Origin: JARROD01 sp037384225
GTDB lineage: Bacteria > Pseudomonadota > Gammaproteobacteria > Pseudomonadales > Cellvibrionaceae
Assembly: GCA_037384225.1 (NCBI GenBank)
Contig: JARROD010000040.1
Coordinates: 1-40,511, forward strand
Length of the DNA stretch: 40,511 bases
Direction of reading: 5' to 3'
Part shown: piece after piece, positions 1 through 7,742 of the stretch
Layout: each line of letters opens with the position of its first letter
How positions within the stretch are numbered: position 1 is the first letter of the stretch
The notes under the pieces: generated by a model
Databases searched by the model: none
Seen by the model: only the letters and a program-made list of their open reading frames with translations
Told to the model about the DNA's origin: nothing
Made by a program: the position numbers and the translations under genes

Positions 1-41
1 GTAGAGGCCGTTACCCCAGAGCCAAACGGATTGGATATTGC

Positions 42-105
42 CTATTCATCGCCATTCATGTAAATTTGATGAATTCACCAAATTTACATGAATGGCGATG
101 AATAG
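42..105. repeat. Perfect 27-bp inverted repeat
   Basis: Arms 42-68 and 79-105 are exact reverse complements of 27 bases each, separated by a 10-base loop (69-78) that contains the palindrome GAATTC. Both arms contain the string ATGAATGGCGATGAATAG, in opposite orientation. The start codons of the downstream ATPase gene (92 and 98) lie inside the right arm, so a transcript entering from the left would bury them in a very stable hairpin. It could be a terminator-like hairpin, a mobile-element end or a translational control element. There is no T-run after it. Confidence 0.9.
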
Positions 106-1174
106 ACCTTCCAGATGGCATTTTCCGCGCACCGATTTAGCCCAGGCCTATCTGCAACAGCTTGAGGCCGGCCTCAACAGCATTGCCATTTTCGCCGAAA
201 GGCGAAAGGGCAAAACGGAGTTTTTAACCGAAGATCTGCAGCCCTGCGCCAGAGCCAGAGGTCTCAGGACGGCTTATATCAATTTTTGGGAAAGAAAAAG
301 CGACCCGGTGTATTGCATCACCCAGGGCGTGCGCCGGGCCCTGGAAGCGGACTCACCGCGATTGCTGCGCAAATGGAAAAAGGAGTTCACGATCAAACTC
401 GGCGTCTTTCAAGCCAAAAGCACCGCCAGTGCGGAGCAGCATCCGGAGATTGCGAGTGAAGCACTGGATCTGCTTATTGCGCCGAAAGGCGGGCTGCTGT
501 TGATGTTCGACGAAATCCAGCATCTGGCGACGGACCCCGGTTACGAAGAGCTGATAGCTACGCTGAGAACTTTTCTCGACAGCAATAAGAAAAAAGTCAG
601 AGCTGTGTTCACGGGCTCCTCTCAGGACCGGTTGAATAAAATCTTCCGCAACCAACGGGCCGCTTTTTACCGTGGCGCCAGTTTGGTGAATTTTCCGGAT
701 ATGGGGGAAGATTTCATTCGCTTTCTGGTGAATAACTTTACTCAACTCACCACAAGAAATTTACCGGCCGAACGCGCGTTTGAAATCTTTGCCGCACATC
801 ACCATTCCCCCTTCGTCATCGTGGACCTTTTGCAGACCATGATGGGGGAGGGGATCTATGATTTTGACGAGGGACTGTCTTTCTACCTGCAGGTTAACAA
901 TCCCAATGAACAATGGCAGGAACTTTGGGAGTCCTTAAAACCGGTGGATCAGCTTGTACTCAAGCTGGTTATTCTACCTTCACGTCCACTCTATCACATC
1001 GATACTTACCAGTTGATTGGCGATAAGCTCGGTATTGAAAGGGTCAGCCGGGGTGTTGTTCAGTCTTCGGTCAGGAGGCTGCGTGAACAGGGCATTTTGA
1101 ACAATGAAGGTCGGGGTCAATGGACGTTTGAGTCGATGGATTTTAAGCGCTTTGTATCTTCCGACTCCGATTGA
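92..1174 (+). CDS. AAA-type ATPase with C-terminal winged helix
   Basis: A 360-residue P-loop ATPase. A degenerate Walker A motif, AERRKGKTEF, sits near residues 35-44. The Walker B motif LLLMFDEIQ lies near residue 140, and a sensor-1-like strand RAVFTGSS follows about 35 residues later. The C-terminal 70 residues (YQLIGDKLGIERVSRGVVQSSVRRLREQGIL) look like a winged helix. This is the layout of ORC/Cdc6-like and STAND-like ATPases often found singly in accessory DNA; substrate and partner are unknown. An in-frame stop at 89-91 forces the start to 92 (or 98), within the right arm of the inverted repeat, and no ribosome binding site is visible. The gene may therefore be poorly translated, or be a truncated form of a longer ATPase. 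The next gene is convergent. Confidence 0.75.
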   Translation: MAMNRPSRWHFPRTDLAQAYLQQLEAGLNSIAIFAERRKGKTEFLTEDLQPCARARGLRTAYINFWERKSDPVYCITQGVRRALEADSPRLLRKWKKEFTIKLGVFQAKSTASAEQHPEIASEALDLLIAPKGGLLLMFDEIQHLATDPGYEELIATLRTFLDSNKKKVRAVFTGSSQDRLNKIFRNQRAAFYRGASLVNFPDMGEDFIRFLVNNFTQLTTRNLPAERAFEIFAAHHHSPFVIVDLLQTMMGEGIYDFDEGLSFYLQVNNPNEQWQELWESLKPVDQLVLKLVILPSRPLYHIDTYQLIGDKLGIERVSRGVVQSSVRRLREQGILNNEGRGQWTFESMDFKRFVSSDSD

Positions 1175-1217
1175 AATCCAAGACAGCTGAAAAATTAATC
1201 CCTCCGTCCCCTTTTTT

Positions 1218-1820
1218 TCAATCCGGTTTCAGTGCGCTCCAGGCCGCCTCCGCAAAAATATCCCTAAATTTCCCGATCGGCTTCTTGCTGCGCCCGGACA
1301 GCCACAACCGGGCATAGTCATGGGCGGAACCCAACAGCAGCGAGGAATAACACTCCTTAGGCAATCGTTTTATCTTTCCACTCGCCATCAGCGGTTTAAA
1401 CCAGTTGGCAATAGCGGCAAGAAAGCGTTGGGTTTCCCGTTCCGCCTCGGCCATTAATCCGCTCCTGGCCAGATAGCGGCGACTGTAGAGAATGAAACGC
1501 GCCTGCTCTGGGTTGGCCCCCACCCAGTCGATATAGGAGCGCGTAATCGCTTTCACTCCCGCCTCCGCATTTTCCGCCGCTGCCAGCAATCCTTGCAGGC
1601 CCTGTTGGTAATCGCGCACCGCCTCCAGATACAGAGTCGCGCCGATATTCTCCTTGTTGCCAAAATGATGGTAGACGCTGCCGACACTGGCACCGGAGTC
1701 TTCGCGGATCATCTCTATGGTTGTCGCCTCTATACCGTGCTCATTAAAGCTGCGCAACGCGGCGTCCAAAATTTTTTCCCGGGTGTTTTTCGTCCGCAGG
1801 ATGGATTTTTGACGGGTCAT
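1218..1820 (-). CDS. TetR family transcriptional regulator
   Basis: A 200-residue protein with the usual TetR layout. The N-terminal helix-turn-helix covers about residues 12-60 (REKILDAALRSFNEHG, then TTIEMIREDSGASVGSVYHHF), and an all-helical ligand or dimerisation domain follows. The length is typical. It is transcribed divergently from the alpha/beta hydrolase gene at 1948. The intergenic region holds an inverted repeat that overlaps a sigma70-like promoter, so it most likely represses the hydrolase and perhaps itself. The ligand cannot be read from sequence. Confidence 0.93.
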   Translation of the reverse strand: MTRQKSILRTKNTREKILDAALRSFNEHGIEATTIEMIREDSGASVGSVYHHFGNKENIGATLYLEAVRDYQQGLQGLLAAAENAEAGVKAITRSYIDWVGANPEQARFILYSRRYLARSGLMAEAERETQRFLAAIANWFKPLMASGKIKRLPKECYSSLLLGSAHDYARLWLSGRSKKPIGKFRDIFAEAAWSALKPD

Positions 1821-1834
1821 ACTTAAGTTCCGGC

Positions 1835-1863
1835 TTGACTAGAATAATATTCTAGAATAATGT
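1835..1863 (+). promoter_or_regulatory. Sigma70-like promoter overlapping a TetR-type operator
   Basis: TTGACT at 1835-1840 and TAATGT at 1858-1863 are spaced by exactly 17 bases and point at the hydrolase gene. Inside the spacer lies the inverted repeat CTAGAAT-AAT-ATTCTAG (1839-1855). A repressor bound there would block RNA polymerase. The divergent TetR gene starts 19 bases away, which makes it the likely ligand-responsive repressor. This is inference from position and symmetry. Confidence 0.6.
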
Positions 1864-1947
1864 TCCACGTAGAATCCCATTTAACGGGGAAAAATGCAAT
1901 GCATCATTGGTTGCATTCGAACGGTCGGTTTTCAAAGAGCAACCGCT

Positions 1948-2820
1948 ATGAATACAATTACGCTCACAGCCCATGACGGTCATAAACTCGCAGGCTACTG
2001 CTTCAAACCTGAAAATACACCGCATGCCAGCGTTGTCATTGCACCGGCTATGGCTGTACCACAAAGCTTTTACGCCCCGTTTGCTCGCTACCTCACCGCG
2101 CAGGGGTATGTTGTATGGAGTTTCGATTATCGCGGCACGGGTGAATCCCTGAAAGGGTCGATGCGCAATGTAAAAGCCACCATTAGCGATTGGTTGCGCA
2201 AGGACTTCGACGCCGTAATCCAAAAGGCCGGTGACAGCTACCCGAGCCTGCCCCTGTATGTCATCGGCCACAGTCTGGGGGGACAAACAGTACCACTTTT
2301 ACCTTCCCTCCCCCGCCTCGCCGGCCTGATCAATATTGCCGTAGGCAGTGGCTGGGTACAACACAATGCACCGCGTGTACGCCGCACCGCGCCCTTTTTA
2401 TGGTATCTGGTGGCTCCCTTGCTGTGTTCCCTGTTCGGTTATTTTCCCGGCGCGCGCCTGGGTATCATCGGCGATCTGCCAGCCGGCGTCATGTATCAGT
2501 GGCGCCGCTGGTGCCTGACCCCCGACTACCTTCTGTCAGGAGAACCCGGCGCCCGCGACGCCTACGCCCGTGTGAATTTTCCCATATTGGCTCTCACCTT
2601 CGCCGACGATGAGCTGTTACTGGAAAAAGGTTCCCGTATGCTGCACAGCGCCTACACCGGCACACCGGCCGATTATCGCGTTATCGAACCCGGTGACTTC
2701 GGTTTACGGCGAATCGGGCATTTCGGTTTTTTCAAACAGCAAAGTGAAACCACTTTGTGGCCGCTGGTAACGGGTTGGTTGAAGCAAACTACAACTGAAT
2801 TAACACAGTGTAATTCGTAA
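1948..2820 (+). CDS. Alpha/beta hydrolase
   Basis: A hydrolase of about 290 residues with the alpha/beta fold. The oxyanion region is followed by FDYRGTGESL and the nucleophile elbow GHSLGG. A late Asp (FADDELL) and a His (RIGHFGFF) complete a plausible Ser-Asp-His triad. The start at 1948 is chosen because MNTITLTAHDGHKLAGYCF is the natural beginning of the fold and AAAGAG lies upstream; an in-frame ATG at 1894 is possible. A lipase or esterase-like activity is likely and the substrate is unknown. It is controlled by the operator-promoter at 1835-1863. Confidence 0.85.
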   Translation: MNTITLTAHDGHKLAGYCFKPENTPHASVVIAPAMAVPQSFYAPFARYLTAQGYVVWSFDYRGTGESLKGSMRNVKATISDWLRKDFDAVIQKAGDSYPSLPLYVIGHSLGGQTVPLLPSLPRLAGLINIAVGSGWVQHNAPRVRRTAPFLWYLVAPLLCSLFGYFPGARLGIIGDLPAGVMYQWRRWCLTPDYLLSGEPGARDAYARVNFPILALTFADDELLLEKGSRMLHSAYTGTPADYRVIEPGDFGLRRIGHFGFFKQQSETTLWPLVTGWLKQTTTELTQCNS

Positions 2821-2849
2821 AACTGGATTTGAGCGACGCGCGCCGAACA

Positions 2850-3350
2850 TCATTCTCCACAACGCTGTAACACATCGACAATTAATCGTTCCGACATTCG
2901 ATAACCGTGCCCCCGAAGAATTTCAAACAACGGCTTGACTTCATCAATAACACCAGCACTTTTCGCCTTGATCAAAATAGCCGCTGATCCTGTAACAGTG
3001 ATGCCTTGCTTCGTGGCCGCCTTGCGCCCCTGTCGCTCGTCAATGAGTGCGACAGCGTTCAATTGCTTTGCCAAGGCTAATGCTTCGGCTTCACCTCGAT
3101 CAAGCAACTCGACGAGTTCTTCGAATTTATCAGTGACTTCAACCGGATGCACCTTGATCAAACCACTATCCAGCGCAAGCTTTATCGCTTGAGCCCCCGG
3201 TTTTGAAATATCTTCAGTTGCTTCGATTACGACACTGGGCGGCACCAAGACCTCCGCAAATAAATTGGATAAGGTCGGAAGCAATTTCACGAGTGCCAAA
3301 GCGATCAGAGGCCCGGTATCGGCAACGATCACTTTAGTCACTGAGGGCAT
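2850..3350 (-). CDS. PIN-domain toxin of a type II toxin-antitoxin pair (DUF3368-like)
   Basis: A PIN-fold nuclease of about 166 residues. The first acidic residue is in IVADTGPLIAL, the middle acidic cluster in DRGEAEALALAKQL, and a third acidic residue in ALIDERQGRKAA, as in the DUF3368 group of PIN proteins. Proteins of this group usually act as RNases. The ATG at 3348-3350 is preferred: it overlaps the end of the antitoxin gene by 17 bases, typical of translationally coupled toxin genes. Longer in-frame starts (to 3401) would add a non-conserved tail. The upstream partner is the antitoxin at 3334-3660. Confidence 0.82.
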   Translation of the reverse strand: MPSVTKVIVADTGPLIALALVKLLPTLSNLFAEVLVPPSVVIEATEDISKPGAQAIKLALDSGLIKVHPVEVTDKFEELVELLDRGEAEALALAKQLNAVALIDERQGRKAATKQGITVTGSAAILIKAKSAGVIDEVKPLFEILRGHGYRMSERLIVDVLQRCGE

Positions 3351-3660
3351 CCAAATCAGCATCCAACTCGCCGGCCGATTGATCAACCACCACAATCCCA
3401 AGCATTGCCAATTTTTGCAGGAAGGTTTCCACCGGCACCCTGCCGAGGGTTGCCGCCTTGGTGAGCGTTATTATTCCGTCTTCATACAATTTTACGGCCA
3501 TATTGATATGGACGCCGGCATTGAGTAATTCATCTGTGAACGGAACCGCCAAAGAGACTGGATTATTGCGGTTAGTCACCAATACATATTCGCCTTTTGC
3601 GGCACATCGACTGAGAACGCCGGGATTTTCTCTGAGAGCTCTGACACCTATGGTTTTCAT
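3334..3660 (-). CDS. Antitoxin, Phd-like N-terminus with UPF0175-like C-terminus
   Basis: A 108-residue protein with two recognisable parts. Residues 1-45 (MKTIGVRALRENPGVLSR, then GEYVLVTNRNNPVSLAVPF) resemble Phd/YefM DNA-binding antitoxins. Residues 50-90 (MAVKLYEDGIITLTKAATL, then VPVETFLQ) resemble UPF0175, a family that commonly sits before DUF3368 PIN toxins. AAGGGG lies about 9 bases before the ATG. It should bind and neutralise the PIN protein and autoregulate the operon. The 220 bp upstream, to the end of the hybrid kinase gene, contain no other gene I can support. Confidence 0.8.
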   Translation of the reverse strand: MKTIGVRALRENPGVLSRCAAKGEYVLVTNRNNPVSLAVPFTDELLNAGVHINMAVKLYEDGIITLTKAATLGRVPVETFLQKLAMLGIVVVDQSAGELDADLDALSD

Positions 3661-3879
3661 TGGATTTACCCCTTAAATGCACCCCCAAATGGTAGCACAT
3701 AATGAACCCAATAGAATACTTCTTGTACAATGCAACCAATACATCAAAGTGATACCTTTCCCGCCGAACTTTCCAAATCCACAGGCAAAGAGGGAAACTA
3801 TGGGTATGCGTCGATTTGACACCACCTGTCAGGTCTCGCACTTCAAATTACGTGATGGGGTAGACGCTCAAATGGAAGT

Positions 3880-6800
3880 TCAACCGGCCCGCAATCGCGC
3901 CTGGCGAATCAAACGCCGGATCAGGCTGCGCAGCACCGCCGGTTTAACCGGTTTCGACAGATAGTGAAAACCGCGCTCGTGGGCACTGTTGCGCACCGAC
4001 TCTGAAATGTCGGCGCTAACCAGTATGGCCGGCGGCAGTTCACCCCAGGTCTGTGCCAACCCCTCCAGGGCATCCAGGCCGGTGGCGTTGCAGTCGAGGT
4101 GATAGTCCACCAATGCAATTTCCGGCCGCGGTCGGTCGGCACAAACCTCCAGGGCTTTTTCCAGGGAAACCGCCACCGCCACCTGGCAGCCCCAGCCCTG
4201 TAATAGACTCTGCATGCCCTGCAGAATAACCGGATCGTTGTCGACACACAGCACCCTGACCCCGACCAGATCTCCCGCCACAGTGGTGGCCGCTAGCTTG
4301 CGAACCTCCCTCCGGCTCGCATCCCCCAGGGGAACCCGCACCGAAAACAATGCCCCGCGCCCCTCCTCGGAATGCAGCCGCACCGGGTGCCCGAGTAATT
4401 CGGCACTGCGCCTGGCGATCGAAAGGCCCAGTCCCAGGCCCTTGTCGGTGCCCTTCTCCACTGGTGCCAGGCGCACGAACTCTTCAAAGATACGTTCCTG
4501 CTCCGCCGCCGCAATACCCGGGCCGCTATCCCATACCTGAATTTCCAAACTGCCGGGACGACGGCGGCAACCCAGCACCACCCGGCCGCGCAGAGTGTAG
4601 CGCAGGGCGTTGCTGAGAAAATTCTGCAGAATGCGCCGCAACAGGTAACGGTCACTGTAGACCCAGACACTGCAGGGAATATAGTGAAGACGTAACTGCC
4701 TGGCGCTCGCCATGGCCTGGCACTCGATCGCCAGGGCACGCAGCAGTTGGTTAATATTGAAATGCTCGCGGTTGGGGGTGAGACCGCCGGCATCCAGCCT
4801 GGAAATTTCCCGCAATGCGCCAATCAGTTCTTCGGCGCTGTTCAGCGCACTGTCCACATTGTTGATATCCTCTACCATTTCCCGCCAGCCCCCCCGCGCC
4901 ACCTTCTGCTGCAGGGCCGCTACAAACAGCCGCGCCGCATTGATGGGCTGGAGTAAATCGTGGCTGGTATGGGCGAGGAATCGCGTCTTGGCCGCATGCA
5001 GATCACGCAGTTGTGCCTCGGCCCTGGCCCGCCTCTGATTCTCACTCTGTAAGGCGGCGTTGGCGCTGGAAAGATCTTCGGTGCGGCGTTGAACCCGCTC
5101 TTCCAGAGTCTGCTTGGACTCCTCCAGCGCATCGACAACAGCGCGGTAATCACTGATATCAGTGTAAGTGGTTACAAACCCACCACTAGGCATGGGGTTA
5201 CCTCTCACCTCGATAATGATGCCGTTGGGCAGGTGCCGTTCGAAGCGGTGAGCGCTGCCGTGGCGCAGCAGTTCCAGGCGCTTATTGACTTGTATTTCCA
5301 CTTCCCTATTGTTCAGATTGTCGCCATAGAGGCCGTGCTCGGCGTTGAAGCGGTAGAGGTTTGCTATCGGGCAGCCGATATACAACAGCCGCTCAGGGTA
5401 GTCGAACAGTCGCCGGTAATGGGTGTTCCAGGCCACTAGCCGCAGTTCCGCGTCCACAACGCTGATACCCTGGCTAACGGTCTCAACCGTGGTCTGCAGC
5501 AGGCGCTGGCTGAAACGCAGTTTTTGCGAAGTGCCGTCCACCAGGCGGGCGATGTCCTCGAGCTGCAGCGGGCGATTTCGCCGCAGCAGATCGATGACCC
5601 GGTGTGCCGTCGCCGAGCCGACGATGCCGGCCAGTATGATCTCAGCCTCGCGCACCACAAAACGCGGAGCGGCATCGTCGGCCAGCAGGCGCTGTTTACT
5701 GCGATGCTCGAAGTCACCCCAAACTTCCTCCAGCCGCACCCCGCCGAGAAAGGGTTCCAGCAAACTGCGCAGCTGTCCCATATGGATCGCCGTCAACGCC
5801 AGGTCATTGCTTTGACTGAGAAAATCCAGCTCCAATCCCTTGACAAAAGCCTCCGCCTGAACGCGGTCGTTGACCTCGGGACGGCTCACCAACGATACCG
5901 CCACAAATAACAGTAGATTGACCAACAGACTCAAGAACACACCGTGGCTGAGAGAGTCTAGCCCCCACAACCCCAATAACTGCTCCGGTCGCAACGAGGC
6001 GATCTCCCACGGCCCCTGTTTAACCAAAGCCAGTTCCGGAAAAGTGGCCGGCAACAGCAAACAGTAAAACCATAACCCGTACCCCGCCACCAGCCCGGCC
6101 AACACACCGTGGCGGTGGGCCTGGCGCCAGTAGAGGCCGGCCACCAACGCCGGCGCCAGTTGCGCCGAGGCAGAAAAAGCCAGCAGACCAATATCGGCCA
6201 GTCCCTCCATGCCGCTAATCACCCGGTGCACACTCCAGCCCAGCAGCAGTAACACTAAAATGCTGACGCGCCGTATCAACTGCAGGTGACTGCCCAGCCC
6301 CGCCGCCGACAGCGACGTGCATTCACTGAGTCGCAGCCACAGGGGGGCAACCCACTCGTTGGAAATCATCACCGCCAGGGTCACGGCAGCGACAATCACC
6401 ATCCCCGTGGCGGCGGAAAAGCCGCCCACAAAAGCCAGCAGCGTCAGGGACGAAAAACCTTCCTGCATCGGCAGCGTTAACACCAGGCTGTCCGGCGCCG
6501 TGCCACTCTCGGAGTACAACAGATGCCCACAGATCGCCAGCGGTAGAATCAGCAAAGAAAATAGCAGCAGATACAGCGGCAAAAACCAGCGCGCCGAGTT
6601 CAAATCCCGCGCATCGTGATACTCAACCACCGCCATATGAAACTGGCGCGGCAGGCAGACGATAGCGGCTGTGGCCAGCAGCGTTTGGGTAATGAAGTTG
6701 GTATCGAGAGAAAATTCCCGCCAGATTGGGTCGAGCGCACTGAAATAGGTAAAACTTTCACTGAACCTGGGATTGAAAAACAACAGCCAGACAGCGAAAA

Positions 6801-7461
6801 CCGCCACCGAGGAAAATGCCAACAGCTTGACCACCGACTCCAGCGCTATCGCCGCCACGATACCCCGATTGCGCTCCCGCCCCTCGAGCTGCCGAGTGCC
6901 AAAGAGTATGGCAAATACCCCCATCAAAAGCGCCGTAACCAGGGCTGTATCCAGATTAAAAAAGACCGCCTCGGCGGTAAACGCCCCCACCGCCTCGGAA
7001 TCTTCCACCACCGTGGTACTCCAGGCCCCCACCGTGTTCCAGGCCATAGTCACCGCTCGCAGTTGCAGGGCGATATACGGAAGGGAACCGGCAATAGCCA
7101 GCAACGTTACCAGTGCCGAGAGCTTCTGACTTTTACCGTAGCGCGAGCCGATAAAATCGGCGATAGAGGTGACCTTTTGCCGTTCCCCCACCAACGTCAG
7201 TTTGTGCAAAAAGCCACTGCCGAACAAAAACAGCAGCATGGGCCCCAGATAGATGGGCAGATAGCTCCAGAGATTGGTGACCGCCTGCCCCACGGCGCCG
7301 AAGAACGTCCAGGAACTGCAATAGACCGCCAGGGCCAGGCTGTAAACCAGGGGGCGGAACCGCTGCAGCCACTGCTTGTGCTGATCCGCCCTCCAGGCAA
7401 CGGCGAAGAGCAAAAACACGTAGAGTAAGGCAATCAGCAGTAAAAACGGTTTATCGATCAT
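3880..7461 (-). CDS. SSS-type transporter/PAS/hybrid histidine kinase-response regulator
   Basis: A 1193-residue membrane sensor. Residues 1-525 form a multi-span sodium/solute symporter-like domain. A linker follows, then a PAS domain (about 650-770, QGISVVDAELRLVAWN) and a coiled coil (775-820, ESKQTLEERVQRRTEDL). The kinase H-box is HTSHDLLQPIN with His834, followed by an ATPase domain with N-box and GLGLGLSIARR. A C-terminal receiver has phospho-acceptor Asp1119 (ALVDYHLD). This architecture matches CrbS-like and related hybrid kinases that, with LuxR-type regulators, control acetate and carbon-source use. No cognate regulator is adjacent, so the input and target are inferred from the family only. 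It is a single gene flanked by unrelated genes. Confidence 0.9.
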   Translation of the reverse strand: MIDKPFLLLIALLYVFLLFAVAWRADQHKQWLQRFRPLVYSLALAVYCSSWTFFGAVGQAVTNLWSYLPIYLGPMLLFLFGSGFLHKLTLVGERQKVTSIADFIGSRYGKSQKLSALVTLLAIAGSLPYIALQLRAVTMAWNTVGAWSTTVVEDSEAVGAFTAEAVFFNLDTALVTALLMGVFAILFGTRQLEGRERNRGIVAAIALESVVKLLAFSSVAVFAVWLLFFNPRFSESFTYFSALDPIWREFSLDTNFITQTLLATAAIVCLPRQFHMAVVEYHDARDLNSARWFLPLYLLLFSLLILPLAICGHLLYSESGTAPDSLVLTLPMQEGFSSLTLLAFVGGFSAATGMVIVAAVTLAVMISNEWVAPLWLRLSECTSLSAAGLGSHLQLIRRVSILVLLLLGWSVHRVISGMEGLADIGLLAFSASAQLAPALVAGLYWRQAHRHGVLAGLVAGYGLWFYCLLLPATFPELALVKQGPWEIASLRPEQLLGLWGLDSLSHGVFLSLLVNLLLFVAVSLVSRPEVNDRVQAEAFVKGLELDFLSQSNDLALTAIHMGQLRSLLEPFLGGVRLEEVWGDFEHRSKQRLLADDAAPRFVVREAEIILAGIVGSATAHRVIDLLRRNRPLQLEDIARLVDGTSQKLRFSQRLLQTTVETVSQGISVVDAELRLVAWNTHYRRLFDYPERLLYIGCPIANLYRFNAEHGLYGDNLNNREVEIQVNKRLELLRHGSAHRFERHLPNGIIIEVRGNPMPSGGFVTTYTDISDYRAVVDALEESKQTLEERVQRRTEDLSSANAALQSENQRRARAEAQLRDLHAAKTRFLAHTSHDLLQPINAARLFVAALQQKVARGGWREMVEDINNVDSALNSAEELIGALREISRLDAGGLTPNREHFNINQLLRALAIECQAMASARQLRLHYIPCSVWVYSDRYLLRRILQNFLSNALRYTLRGRVVLGCRRRPGSLEIQVWDSGPGIAAAEQERIFEEFVRLAPVEKGTDKGLGLGLSIARRSAELLGHPVRLHSEEGRGALFSVRVPLGDASRREVRKLAATTVAGDLVGVRVLCVDNDPVILQGMQSLLQGWGCQVAVAVSLEKALEVCADRPRPEIALVDYHLDCNATGLDALEGLAQTWGELPPAILVSADISESVRNSAHERGFHYLSKPVKPAVLRSLIRRLIRQARLRAG

Positions 7462-7742
7462 GCAGGGTCATGCCATGGCATTTTTATATAATAATCACCC
7501 TTTATACACTCTTTTATACTGCCATTTCTATTCGATATTGGTAGAGGGTCATCCCATTGCCAAGACGAGATGGACCCAAAACCGGATTTCAATCCACACA
7601 AGCAATCCCGACAGGCTCACTTTGCCCCTCGGAAGTCGCTTCGAACCGGATATGGTGAAATGTCTGTAAGCAACAGCAGTTTGTTAAGGCTCAGGGCCAA
7701 AAAAGTGTCAACTTTTTCCGATTAAAACGTCTGCGCCCTAGT

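Noticed and set aside
7700..7720. Terminator AAAAAGT-GTCA-ACTTTTT after the NEL effector gene
   Set aside because: The stem is only A/T pairs and weak; the same bases give TTGACA on the minus strand and may instead be a promoter element for the kinase gene. Undecidable here.
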